Shown here piece by piece: positions 48,598 to 59,053 of a DNA stretch of 64,000 bases. The notes below the pieces were generated by a model. It was not told the origin of the DNA and ran no database searches. It saw only the letters and a list, made by a program, of their open reading frames with translations. This stretch comes from Brevipalpus yothersi (lineage: Eukaryota; Arthropoda; Arachnida; Trombidiformes; Tenuipalpidae), in contig QZCP01000024.1 of NCBI GenBank assembly GCA_003956705.1, positions 23,292-87,291 on the forward strand. Direction: 5' to 3'. The number at the start of each line of letters is the position of its first letter. The stretch's first letter is position 1. Both the position numbers and the translations under genes were made by a program.

Positions 48598-48605
48598 TAT
48601 AAAAA
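48598..48605 (+). promoter_or_regulatory. TATA box of family X copy 2
   Basis: TATAAAAA lies 208 bp upstream of the ATG at 48813, followed after about 30 bp by a pyrimidine-rich stretch (ACTTTCTC) suitable as a start region. The same box is kept in the other arm (58168-58175, minus strand) with identical neighbours (CCGCGAGTTGAATTCC). Confidence 0.6.
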
Positions 48606-48725
48606 CCGCGAGTTGAATTCCATTCTGCACACTTTCTCGCTCTCTCTCTCTCTCTTTCCGTTTCGCTATCATTTTAGCCTGAACAGTTTCAGTTTTACTT
48701 TGCTATTCTCGGTACTCGGTCTTTT

Positions 48726-48728
<3 letters not shown>

Positions 48729-48758
<30 letters not shown>

Positions 48759-48784
48759 CTCTCTCTCTTGCTCTCTCTCTTTTT
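48729..48784. repeat. CT microsatellite in the 5' leader of family X copy 2
   Basis: CT repeats with TTGCTC interruptions lie between TATA box and start codon. In the inverted copy the corresponding place has only a short GA run (58040-58052), so the tract expanded or contracted after the duplication. Confidence 0.8.
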
Positions 48785-48812
48785 GTACCTTCACTAAACC
48801 TTTATTTACAAG

Positions 48813-49564
48813 ATGATTCCAATAAAAGATGATTTAGATATTTTAAGTGATATATGTAAGTTAGATGGGAAATTTTTTCACCATCCCATAACTAAAATTA
48901 TTTTACTCTTATTACAGCACTCAAGATCTTGAACGAGTACCTCGTTCGTGCCGGTGGAAAGAGAATTCTTGACAATTCAAATATACACTGCGAACGTCCT
49001 CGAAAAGTTTTGCCACCACAATCGATCCGAAATGAGACAAAGATCGTTCATATGCGAGATACTTTGGGTTTGGTGCGACCAGAATCAGGCCTTGTCTCTG
49101 AAACAAGTCAACCCACAGTGTTGCTTGATCCTTTGGACCTTAAGCTCCTCTCAGCGAGTGACAAATTAAAGATCAAGCGGTCACTTTATTTTGCCAAGAA
49201 ACGTTTCTTGAAAGTCCACGAAAAAGTCGAACTCTCATCCGATTTAGGATGGAGATACCTGAAGCGCAACTTGCCTGTGATGCTGGTACGCCCAGAAGAG
49301 CAGCAAGCTTCGATTGCTAAATACGAGGAGTACTGCGGTACCAACATACCATATTCACAACTCGAAGACAAAAGATCGACTGTGAAAACCTCTGTAAAGC
49401 GTAAAAGAAGTGACGCAGATGAGATAATCATCAGCAGGGCATCGCTTAAAAAATTCAGTTTAACTCCTTCAGATACCAAAGAGCTGGTTTGGCAGGCGAA
49501 AGTTTGTCGAGTTGACTTGAGTTTCTCTTCCCCCGTGGAAGTAAATTGTAAAAAATCAATTTGA
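48813..49564 (+). CDS. Unrecognised two-exon protein, family X copy 2 (left palindrome arm)
   Basis: Exons 48813-48855 and 48918-49564 (donor ATAT/GTAAGT, acceptor TTACAG) give 229 residues. The N-terminus MIPIKDDLDILSDISLKILN matches copy 1 (MKPNNIDILSDISLKILN). Further conserved blocks are HMRDTLGLVRP, VLLDPLDLKLLS, ELSSDLGWRYLKRNLP, IAKYEEYCGTNIPYSQLE and IIISRASLKKFSLTP. Between the last two is a basic patch (SVKRKRSDADE) that could be a nuclear localisation signal. Two cysteines (in CERPRK and YCGTN) are shared with copy 3. No signal peptide, membrane helix or known domain is seen. A poly(A) signal (AATAAA) follows at 49615. It differs from copy 3 by only about five residues, for example Trp instead of Arg in ELVWQAK. 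Confidence 0.75.
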
Positions 49565-49614
49565 TCTAATTCTTATAATGTAAATAATCATTTTTTCTCT
49601 ACTCTCAACTCGAG

Positions 49615-49620
49615 AATAAA
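49615..49620 (+). promoter_or_regulatory. Poly(A) signal of family X copy 2
   Basis: AATAAA lies 51 bases after the stop codon. It is conserved in the inverted copy at 57203-57208 on the minus strand. Confidence 0.6.
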
Positions 49621-51257
49621 CTATTCTATCTGAAAATTAACAAGTTCCATTCTGTTTCTGGTTCTGATAGAAATTCTACACCCCTCTCGGTTTATAGCAA
49701 TAGGAACCCATGTTCAATTATTGTCAGATAGATAATGTCCAGATATAAAATATTCGCCATTCAATAGTTCATGCCGAGCTCAGGTTTCAGGAAATCTATC
49801 TTGACCGATAAAAAAATTTTGGCTTCTATTCATTTAAATAATTCAGCTTAATTCGCTCAGGAATTTTGTGAAAATGATCATGGTCCAAGATTATTTAAAT
49901 GTAGAAGTATCCCAGAGCATGTTTTCTTATCATAACAACAATTTTTGCTCTCCTTACCAGCTGATGAATCACGCTCTAAATCACGAGGAAAACTAGTCCA
50001 CTTTTTCTTAATCTATGGGAATCCAGTCCTGTGAGTGAAAGGTGATATCGATACATGTATATGCTTGAAGCTCCCACAAAGCAATCTTTGATATAGAATA
50101 AGAGTCTAACACACGATGATCTAGAGGTTAAGACAATGGAATTATAGCATATTCGGAGCTCCTCACATTATTAACAACTGTTTCATCAAAAAACCAAATC
50201 AGTAAAAGCCATTTTCTTCATAATTCCAGTTGTTCTAAGCGCTTTTAAGCTTGTCAAGTTTTCCAGAAAAACAGGTCACGATGCTTTTAGCTGGGTGCAT
50301 TTTCTCTCAGTAGATTCATTTCAATAAAAAGAGGTGGAAAGATGATTGACACAGAATAAACACCATCATCCAACTTTGGATGATTAGTGCAGATCATTAC
50401 TATTTCCTCTCGCATCCTATCCAATGCAAGAGATATTTATGCAACCCTTCAGATGTTTCGATCTATCGGAAGATATTTTTGGGCTCGAACCAAAATCTAC
50501 TCGAAACAGTTTGGCGGAAGCTGACCCAATTGAAAGTACTGTTGTCCACTCACACTTTCACACCCGAAACAAAATCATTAACTTGAACATAATTTAGATT
50601 CAAGCAAGACTTGAGAATTATATATTGATTTAATGTAATATGATAGACAAAGGTAATGAGTCAAAATTGGGTTCACAATGGATTTGAATGATTGAAGAGA
50701 ACAAATAAAGAAGTACTTGTGAACTGTGTCTTTTTATTAATTACAATGCCTTTTTATACCTTGATCATAGAGCAATCTGAGTGAGTCGAGAGAGTCTCCT
50801 TATTACCTTATTTAGGAGAATGAATTTTCTCATGGATTCACTTCCTTGAGATATTGAGTCGGTTGATGTTCACATCGAACTCTAAACGGAGAAGGATGTT
50901 CCACGAAAGATGAGCAAACGAGCAAGCGAGCAAGCGAGAGAGAGAGAGAGAGAGAAAATATGATGATGATCTCATTTCTAACTATGACTGTTCATTATCG
51001 GAAAGATGATGAATTCATCATGAATCGCAGGAGTTAAATTTTTCTGTTGTGCGATATTTTGGGTGACTCCACCCAGTTCCCTTGCTCAATGGCCAGACTC
51101 TTTTCGGGTACCCAGTCAATTGAGCTCCCAGAGACTGTCCAGCCATACGGAGAAAGGAACGGTGATTAATAAGAAAAATAAATACAGAGAGAGAGAGAGA
51201 GAGAGAGATAAGTTGAACGAAGCGGAAGATTATGTGAGATGGAAAAACCTGAGCGAC

Positions 51258-51410
51258 CTTAAGGAGGCTGAGGTATCTCGAGGAAGTCCGAGATATTTAG
51301 AGAAAGTCAGAGGTATGGCAGGAAAGTCTGAGATATCTCAAGGTCTGAGATATGTTAGGGACGTCTAAGATATGGTGGAGAAAGTCTGAGCTATCTTGGA
51401 AATAGCTCAG
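51258..51410 (+). repeat. Degenerate tandem repeat with unit of about 20 bp
   Basis: About seven imperfect units of the type GGAAAGTCTGAGATATCT follow each other (for example at 51269, 51300, 51325, 51340 and 51373). Variants change CTGAGATAT to CAGAGGTAT or CTAAGATAT. A small open frame across them is incidental. Confidence 0.6.
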
Positions 51411-52339
51411 ACTTTGAGGGGAAATAAAGGAAAAAAGAAGAAAGAGGAGGAGGAAGAAGAAATGAAAGGGATGAAAGAAAAAAGATTACAAGCTGAAGGC
51501 TCAAAGCTTTACCTGTAGATCACACTACTAATGACTGATTGGCAAAATTAAGCACTAACTCACCCGAATATACGGAAACAAATTGTTGAAATAGGATTCG
51601 TTTATGACTATCGAAGTGTGTGTATATCTATTAAAAGCGTTTGTTTAGGAGTTGATTGAACAATCAATAGTAACGACGGTACAAGAAACAACGTGTCTAT
51701 GGGAAGAATTCCCGTCGAGAAAGAAGATACCAAAACTTCCGATGAACAAGATGGGAAGATGAACAGTTTATCTTCGATTTATAGTAGGTGTTACCACTGA
51801 CAGATGCACGCAAATCACCAACCGCTCACAGTCCTCATTGCAACAAGAGGAATGGAGAAAATTTCAACCACATAACTTAATCGAGGACAACTGATATGAT
51901 ATGATAATGACTGTCGTTTCAACACAATCTAATCTTCACAAGAACCATTGTTAGAGAATCGGGAACTTTCGGATTATGTAGAGAAGATTTGAAAAATAAA
52001 CACCAGCAAAAGGAGAAAGTTTTGAAGGAAAGAAAAAGAGACAGAGAGAGATACTAGCAATAAGTAGCACTGGTCTCAAACGCATATGTGAAGGGAGAGA
52101 GAAAAAAGAAAGAGAGAAAACTTTATGGAAATTTCTTCCAACTTCGGTAGATGATGGGCACTATTAGCCTTCCTAATCCACCAGGATACTGGTGATTTAT
52201 CGTTATAACTCTGTTCCTCTCTTTAATTGGTTTTCTATTCAATCGCTCATATCTCCTCCTTCTCGTCATCCAGCATCCTTGTTTTAATGGTTGGCGAAAA
52301 CTTTTCCAAAGTAGGAAAGTTTTACCTCATCACAGATCT

Positions 52340-52500
52340 TCTATGTTCAGAGCTTCTAGAAGCCACAAAAATACTATTAGAAGAGCCTCGATCAAAAGAA
52401 ATTTCACTTGGACCCAGACTCTCAACAGATAAGGTTAATGTCTACCCTCAGGCTTGGCTAGTGATGGCTAGCTTACGAGTATTCTTATTACTATGTTACT
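52340..52500 (+). repeat. Left member of a diverged inverted pair in the spacer
   Basis: Contains AGCTTCTAGAAGCC (52351-52364), GATCAAAAGAAA, CACTTGGA, CAGACTCTC and GTGATGGCTAGCTTA (52461-52475). The reverse complement of all five blocks occurs in order at 55013-55140. A weakly preserved common reading frame (LLEA-K, RLST, QAW-VMASL) suggests a decayed mobile-element or gene fragment. Confidence 0.6.
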
Positions 52501-52790
52501 TTCTCTATTTCTTTTCTATCAGTCCCCTTCATTACGACTAACTGTAAGGCCTCTGGCTATATGAGAACAATCCTTTAGAGCTATTCTAAGCATGTTAGCT
52601 ATGTGCTCACGAACAATAGATAATTCATTCAACCTTCAGTCAGATCCCAGATAATGTGTTACTTTCAATTGTTTCCATACAGGCTTGTGACCACGATTCC
52701 TATCGGCTAACTGTCCACATTCAGAGCGCAAAAGAGAAAGAGTCCATCATATAATCAGTTCCCAAATATTGGTGATTTCCCTCAATTATA

Positions 52791-53843
52791 CAGGGTGTTT
52801 CATAATGATATCTCCTATGAGAACTGTCGATAACTTTCGATCGCGATGAGTCAGAAGCTTGAAATTTCCTTATGCTTATGCTTAAGCTTATGCCGATAGC
52901 TGAATCTTGACAAAGTTCTATGACATATGACATGAGGTCAAGTTCCAAAAGCTCCCGAAATCCTACAAGGTCGAAGTTTACTATGGTTTCCCACCATCAT
53001 CATTGTCTTGCTTCATGCCATATTCGAGCCCAGATCCCAATGGTGAAGCGGATAAACTGGCTATGAAAATGAGTTGTGGCTCAAAACTCCTCCCTCTACT
53101 TGCCAGGTTATCGGAGGATTCAATTTTCTTCGACTTTGAGTCATCAAAAGCATGATCCACGATTATGTCTTCAAAAAAACTCAGAAAAATTTTATTTAAA
53201 TTCTAGTATCACTAGAGATAGTGCTCACTTTGCTCGCTACGCTCGCTTGTTCGCTTGGTGTTTGGCTTGATATCTTAGATAACTTTCTTAGATATTGGGA
53301 AACTAAGAAATTTAGAATAAAATCTTTCTCTCCCTCTCTCAACGACAATCCATTCAAAAATTTCAAGCAAAATCTCTCTCTCTCTCTCTTTCTCTTGCCC
53401 ACAATCCATCTCAATTTATATCAAGCAAATACGTTCACTTTGCTGGCTCACTTGTTGTTGATCTTTATGAGATATAAAAATTCGAGAATTTCTTTAAAAC
53501 CCATTGGAAATCAACACTCTCTCTCTCTTTCTTTTTTCTCTCTTCGGTGAAATTGTTTAGCAACAAACCAAAAGAGCCTAACAATGATCTTAAGCTCCGC
53601 CTTTTTAACTGAATTTTTTTATATCAATATATAATATTTGGCTTCCAAGATATTGCTAGACAATCGTGGGAAACCATAGTAAACTTCGACCTTGGGGGAT
53701 TTTGGGAGCTTTTGGAATTTGACCTCATGTCATAGAACTTTTTCAAGATTCAGCTATAAACATATGAAATTTCAAGCTTCTAACTCATTGCGATCAAAAG
53801 TTATTGACAACTCTCATAGAAGATATCATTATGAAACACCCTG
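52791..53843. mobile_element. Foldback/MITE-like element with terminal inverted repeats of about 200 bp
   Basis: The left terminus 52791-52993 begins CAGGGTGTTTCATAATGATA; the right terminus 53666-53843 is its reverse complement, ending TATCATTATGAAACACCCTG. The repeats share long blocks, such as GAAGCTTGAAATTTC and AAGGTCGAAGTTTACTATGG, with some indels. The 670-bp interior carries CT runs and no transposase. CAGGGTGTTTC-type ends are common on non-autonomous arthropod DNA transposons. No clear target-site duplication was found next to the ends. Confidence 0.65.
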
Positions 53844-54989
53844 TCCATATAATTAGTGCAATCAAGTCTAATCCAATAATATTCAAACGTTAGAACAGTT
53901 CAAAACGCGATGAAAAAGATTCTTATTATTCTAAATAGATTAAAGCACACAACTCAGTCATGGCCGAATATGTCCGAGTTTCTTCTGTATCAGGATAGAG
54001 ATTCATAGAAATATGCCCAGCTCTTAAGTGATTGGTCCAACGGGCAATGTTCAGAACTGCCCATTCCCAGATTTCCATCAAGTTTTCTTATCAGATTTTA
54101 TCATGTGTTATAAGACCAAGAATGCAGACTAGAACTCTGCATGACTCATTTCTTTTGAGATATGGCTCTTTTCTCTTTTTCCTTTTATCTCGACAATGAC
54201 TAATCACATCGAGATGAAAATGGTATCTTAAGAATTCTTATCCAAGAATTCATAAGATAGGAGATAACAAACGAGATTAAAATCATGATAAGGTGCTCAA
54301 AAATCGAGAAAATGCTCTAACATGTGTAACGAGACATAAATAGGTTGCTATATTAGTTATCTCGTTATTCGAATAAATTTCCGAAAGAAAAAGGATAGGG
54401 GAACTCGACTCGAATGAGGTCTATTTTTGTTCTCGTTTTTCATGGGTTTCGCCAACTCGATTTATACGAAACTTTCCTATATTGAGGATATGCTAATGCT
54501 AACTATGGTGGACAATTTCCAGTTTATTTCGTAATTTGGTTAATGATTGAGACCTAAAAATGCATGTCCTAAGAGATGCCCAGATAAATGCCCAGATAAA
54601 TAGAAAGAGAGGGAACCAAAACCCGGGCATGCGCGCTTAATTCTACATGAAGTTCTGAACTCTTCTAACTATCGAATATGATTAATCGTACTCAATTATG
54701 GGTGATTAGGGACAGAAACTAGCCTATGAGGAATAGGTCTGAGATCGCCTCTTGCTCGCTCGCGCTCATAATGAGGACAAACAACCGATATTATTCGCGT
54801 TGTTGAACCTGTGAAAATGATACTAAGGTAAAGCGTTGTTTCTGGGACCTGACTGGAGGTTAAATATGTTTATTGTATAGACAGTTGAAGAAAAAGTATT
54901 AAAGTTAACATATATAGAACAGTTCTAATGAACTGTTCCAACAGAGCCTAGCGCCTAACAGTGACTCGTAAGGGGAACAATGGAAAGAA

Positions 54990-55150
54990 ATAGAGTAAGA
55001 AAAGTAAGCTTGTAAGCTAGCCATCACTGGCCAAGCCTGCGAGCAGACAATAACCTCTACGGTAGAGAGTCTGAGATCCAAGTGATTTTTCTTTTGATCA
55101 GAGCTCCCATTATAAACTCTTTTTGAGGCTTCTAGAAGCTTCGATCGAAG
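54990..55150 (-). repeat. Right member of the diverged inverted pair in the spacer
   Basis: Reverse complement of 52340-52500: TAAGCTAGCCATCAC at 55013-55027 and GGCTTCTAGAAGCT at 55127-55140, with the intervening blocks in order. It is much more diverged than the outer arms. Confidence 0.6.
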
Positions 55151-55399
55151 CATCTCGAAGGTTATAAAAATAGCTCTTGCATTGGTTAGGATGCAAGAGG
55201 AAAAGGTAATGATCTGCACTAATTAATTCATCGCTGGACTTTGGCCTTGCAACAGCGTATCTATCTAGCAAGAAAGTGATTAAGAAATTTTACGTGTTGC
55301 AATACTATTGCCATTATCCTTCTAATTAAAATCAGGGCTTTCATGAGCCTGGAGCGATGCTAATGATGAAGCTGCTATACTTCATCGCACATGAAAATG

Positions 55400-55965
55400 A
55401 AGTCTGAAGCCAGGCAGGTGATAACACTTCCATATCTCACATAGCAAATAAGATAAGAGTATGTATGTTTCATATGCTCGAGCTTGGAACGAGTTGATGA
55501 AAAATCAATATAATTCTTCTTCCTGGGAATGAGATCTGAAGCCAAAATACTGATAGTATAATTCTGTCTCTTAAGGCTGATAAGATTAGACTGGACACAT
55601 TTTTCTCACGTGGGATGGGTACATGTTGGTGAGATTGATATGTCACTATGATGTAGAAGTGAGGGCTAGAGCCAAGATACTGCTTAGGTAACCTTATCTT
55701 TTGAGGTTGATAAGATAAGATTAGAATATTCAGATTTGGTGAAGATTGGGCCAAGGTAGTGGAAAATCAATACCTTACGACTGCATAGTCTGCAAAATGA
55801 AAAATACAGATAGAATCAAGATAGAACAATACTGAGGATGTGAATGAGATAGAACTATGAACGATATGCTCATCAGTATCTTGGCTTCATCTCATCATTC
55901 TCAAGAGATAAGATTATCTCATCAGTATCCTGGCTTCAGATCTCATCTTGAAACAATAGTATCAT
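55400..55965. repeat. Inverted array of degenerate 125-bp repeats
   Basis: Three plus-oriented units begin near 55401, 55526 and 55651, each with a form of GAGATCTGAAGCCAAAATACTG followed by a TCTCTTAAGGCTGATAAGAT block. From about 55865 to 55965 the same blocks appear reversed: CAGTATCTTGGCTTC and CAGTATCCTGGCTTCAGATC, then ATTTTTCATCAATC and GAGCATATGAGAC. These mirror ATATGCTCGAGC and GATGAAAAATCAAT of the first unit. Confidence 0.55.
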
Positions 55966-57202
55966 ATTAATTTTTCATCAATCTGTACTTAGCTTGAGCA
56001 TATGAGACATACCCACTCTCAGCTTGTCTGGTCTGGTCATGAGTATAAGAAAGTTTCAATTGATTCGAAAGATCATAACCTGTGGAAGCAGCGATCAAAA
56101 TTAGACCTCATCCTGGTCATCTGTACCGGGTGCCATCCAACTTTGAATTGCAATGCACGCTGAGTTTTCCAATCCTGTTTCCTTAGGAATTCAATTAACG
56201 AGATCAAATTGATGAACTAATACTTCTGTCTATTCGTGTCTTGTTATAGACTTTCACCTTCACTCGACAATCTAACTGACAGTCATACCCAAATCTGTGA
56301 TATCTATCACGCTTCACAATGTCCTCTTATATGCATCTCTTGATCGGAAAGCAAAACTGTCAAGGATGTTGAACAGCTGATCGCAAAGCAGCCTCTAGTA
56401 GAGGTTCTCTGTTGGTATTTCTGATTCTTCACTATTTAAAAGCCTCTGAAAGAAACACGGTCCTATTAAACTCTATGTAAATAAGATTCTCTGCGACCAA
56501 ATTAGGATGAGGAACTTCCATTATAAGGAAAAAGAAAAGCACCGAGATAGGAGCATCGTTATGTGTCCTTCTGAAAACTCTATTAGATAAGAAGAATTTC
56601 AAACAGCTCAGATCATGTATTTAATAACCGTTTTCGATTTTGTTCCTTTTGTGAACAATAATTGTGATCCACCTAAATCGCTTCAATCATACTTTACCCC
56701 CATTCTCTTAGCCTCTTGATCATCGTGTGTTACTAACTCCAACTGGAAAATTGCTCCATGAGAGTTTCTAGTCTACATATCTCAGTATAACTTTGTCTTC
56801 ATAGAGCTGAATTTAATTTACAAACTGCTAGAGACGATTGAAAAGTTTCGTTAGAGTGAGACCCCATTCTTCGAACGGAAATACAATGTGCTTACTTGAG
56901 ATGATAATTTACCGTTTCTCATTGTTTTTCTAGTGGATTCAGCTCTATCATAAAGATGGGTAAGAGTAAAAACTCTCTCATAGGTGGACAAATAAATTTC
57001 CTTGAATCCGAACTAGTCTCAGGTTGGATTTGTGTTCAGATGAATTGTTGGAGAGTGGATATTGTGCGCCCTGGCGCTCATCAAGCTATTCACCGATTGT
57101 CCCACATGAAGTCGTGGGAATATGGATTGAAACCGAGAGGGGTGTAGAATTTCTCTCAGAACCGAAAACAGAATGGAACTTGTTAATTTTCAGATAGAAT
57201 AG

Positions 57203-57208
57203 TTTATT
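57203..57208 (-). promoter_or_regulatory. Poly(A) signal of family X copy 3
   Basis: Minus-strand AATAAA lies 51 bases after the stop, in the same position as in copy 2. Confidence 0.6.
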
Positions 57209-57258
57209 CTCGAGTTGAGAGTAGAGAAAAAATGATTATTTACATTATAAGAATTAGA

Positions 57259-58010
57259 TCAAATTGATTTTTTACAATTTACTTCCACGGGGGAAGAGAA
57301 ACTCAAGTCAACTCGACAAACTTTCGCCTGCCGAACCAGCTCTTTGGTATCTGAAGGAGTTAAACTGAATTTTTTAAGCGATGCCCTGCTGATGATTATC
57401 TCATCTGCGTCACTTCTTTTACGCTTTACAGAGGTTTTCACAGTCGATCTTTTGTCTTCGAGTTGTGAATATGGTATGTTGGTACCGCAGTACTCCTCGT
57501 ATTTAGCAATCGAAGCTTGCTGCTCTTCTGGGCGTACCAGCATCACAGGCAAGTTGCGCTTCAGGTATCTCCATCCTAAATCGGATGAGAGTTCGACTTT
57601 TTCGTGGACTTTCAAGAAACGTTTCTTGGCAAAATAAAGTGACCGCTTGATCTTCAATTTGTCACTTGCTGAGAGTAGGTTAAGGTCCAAAGGATCAAGC
57701 AACACTGTGGGTTGACTTGTTTCAGAAACAAGGCCTGATTCTGGTCGTACCAAACCCAAAGTATCTCGCATATGAACGATCTTTGTCTCATTTCGGATCG
57801 ATTGTGGTGGCGAAACTTTTCGAGGACGTTCGCACTGTATATTCGAATTGCCAAGAATTCTTTTTCCACCAGCACGAACGAGGTACTCGTTCAAGATCTT
57901 GAGCGCTGTAATATAAGTAAAATAATTTCAGTTATGGGATGGTGGAAAAATTTCTCATCTAACTTACATATATCGCTTAAAATATCTAAATCATCTTTTA
58001 TTGGAATCAT
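57259..58010 (-). CDS. Unrecognised two-exon protein, family X copy 3 (right palindrome arm)
   Basis: Exons on the minus strand: 58010-57968 and 57905-57259 (donor ATAT/GTAAGT, acceptor TTACAG), giving 229 residues. The sequence is nearly identical to copy 2; differences seen are ILGNSNIQ for ILDNSNIH, VSPP for VLPP, LNLLS for LKLLS, and ELVRQAK for ELVWQAK. There is no frameshift or stop, so both copies can be functional. The conserved blocks and the basic patch are as in copy 2. Because promoter, intron and 3' end are duplicated together, this is a DNA-level duplication, not a retrocopy. Function unknown. Confidence 0.75.
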
Positions 58011-58167
58011 CTTGTAAATAAAGGTTTAGTGAAGGTACAGAAAGAGAGAGAGCAAAAGACCAAGTACCGAGAATAGAAAAGTAAAACTGAAACTGTTCAG
58101 GCTAAAATGTTAGCGAAACGGAAAGAGAGAGAGCGAGAAAGTGTGCAAAATGGAATTCAACTCGCGG

Positions 58168-58175
58168 TTTTTATA
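58168..58175 (-). promoter_or_regulatory. TATA box of family X copy 3
   Basis: Minus-strand TATAAAAA lies about 158 bp upstream of the start at 58010, in the same flanking sequence as in copy 2. It is closer to the ATG only because the leader microsatellite is shorter. Confidence 0.6.
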
Positions 58176-59053
58176 CTTTTCGACCTGCAAAGTCATGCGT
58201 ACTATGTAAGCTGCCTCGATTGGCGCATGAGCTGTAGATAATGTTCTTTCAGGCCAATCCATGGCCGTGAGAAGAGAGAGAAGATCGAGTTTGGTTCCCA
58301 AAAAGCCTGGAGTACATGGAAAACACAGCAACTGATATCCAGCCGAAAGTGAGGAAAATTGTGGTGTTTTGCTCCTTGCCCTTCCATAGACACAAACTGA
58401 ACTGAGATGAATCTCTCCCGCTTTTTTTCTGACACCGTTTCCCTCGCATTTTTCGAGAATTGGATAGAAAGTAAATCTTCCGTTAAGAGTGGTATTTCAT
58501 CCCAAGATGGAATGCACTAGCCGTCTACATTGTGGTATGAATTTAACAGGATCGAATGACTTGATCTCAGAGTCGTCTAGTATCAGAAAGTGAGGTTTGG
58601 AATTCATCTTATGATGCACAAATATGCTCTAAAAGGCTAATATCTTCCTTGTTCTGGTGATTTTGTTGGTTGGAACCTTCAGTTTCAATTTTTCCTTTGG
58701 CTTGTGAATGATCGAAGTTTCAATTTTTTCATGAAAAATGGATTCAGTTGATGGTAAGGCTCATCAAGATGGAGAACACATGAAATTACTCTCAATCAAA
58801 GCTATCAATTGATTACTGAGCTTACTTTTCTTCGAATTACCATCTTTCTAGTGACAAAGATCACCTATCCAGGAAAGGGAAACATTCTCATCATTGAGAG
58901 AGAGAAAATCATTGTGATGATTAGCTTAACCAAGGAAAGTTAGCAAGAGAGAGCGACTCATCCACAAACAACTGATATTGACCCTCCAAAGAGCAAAACA
59001 AAAGTCTCAGATATTTTTTGAGTTCGTTCTTGGTATCTTCCATATCCAAACAC

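Larger units (their letters stand above)
47726..49693 (+). repeat. Left arm of a large inverted repeat
   Basis: From about TATGGAAGATACCAAGAACG (47737) to ACCCCTCTCGGTTT (49693), this 1.97-kb segment reappears as its reverse complement at 57130-59053. The match is high across non-coding and coding DNA; the two encoded proteins differ at only about five of 229 positions. The arms differ most at a CT microsatellite (48729-48784 here, short in the other arm). The arm carries one complete gene with TATA box, two exons and poly(A) signal. Confidence 0.85.
49694..57129. other. Spacer between the large inverted-repeat arms
   Basis: This 7.4-kb stretch has no credible gene but much internal symmetry. 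Diverged inverted pairs are 50105-50138 with 56701-56735, about 52340-52500 with 54990-55150, and 52791-52993 with 53666-53843. It also holds a degenerate 20-bp tandem repeat (51258-51410), GA/CT runs (50936-50955, 51186-51208, 53370-53392) and the inverted 125-bp repeats at 55.4-55.95 kb. Most pairs share a centre between 53.3 and 53.75 kb. Confidence 0.6.
57130..59053 (-). repeat. Right arm of the large inverted repeat
   Basis: Reverse complement of 47726-49693, beginning AAACCGAGAGGGGTGTAG and ending near GGTATCTTCCATATCC. It contains family X copy 3 with its promoter and poly(A) signal. Similarity falls off abruptly at both ends. Confidence 0.85.

Noticed and set aside
48250..48816. 188-codon frame upstream of family X copy 2
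   Set aside because: Its counterpart in the other arm is frame-shifted, it runs into a CT tract, and it overlaps the TATA box and leader of copy 2, so it is most likely promoter DNA.
53221..53550. 109-codon plus-strand frame
   Set aside because: It lies inside the foldback element and consists largely of CT-repeat-coded residues.
54905..55219. 104-codon minus-strand frame resembling the frame at 52227-52541
   Set aside because: The similarity reflects the inverted pair; both frames are degenerate, with many substitutions and no start context, so I treat them as relics, not genes.
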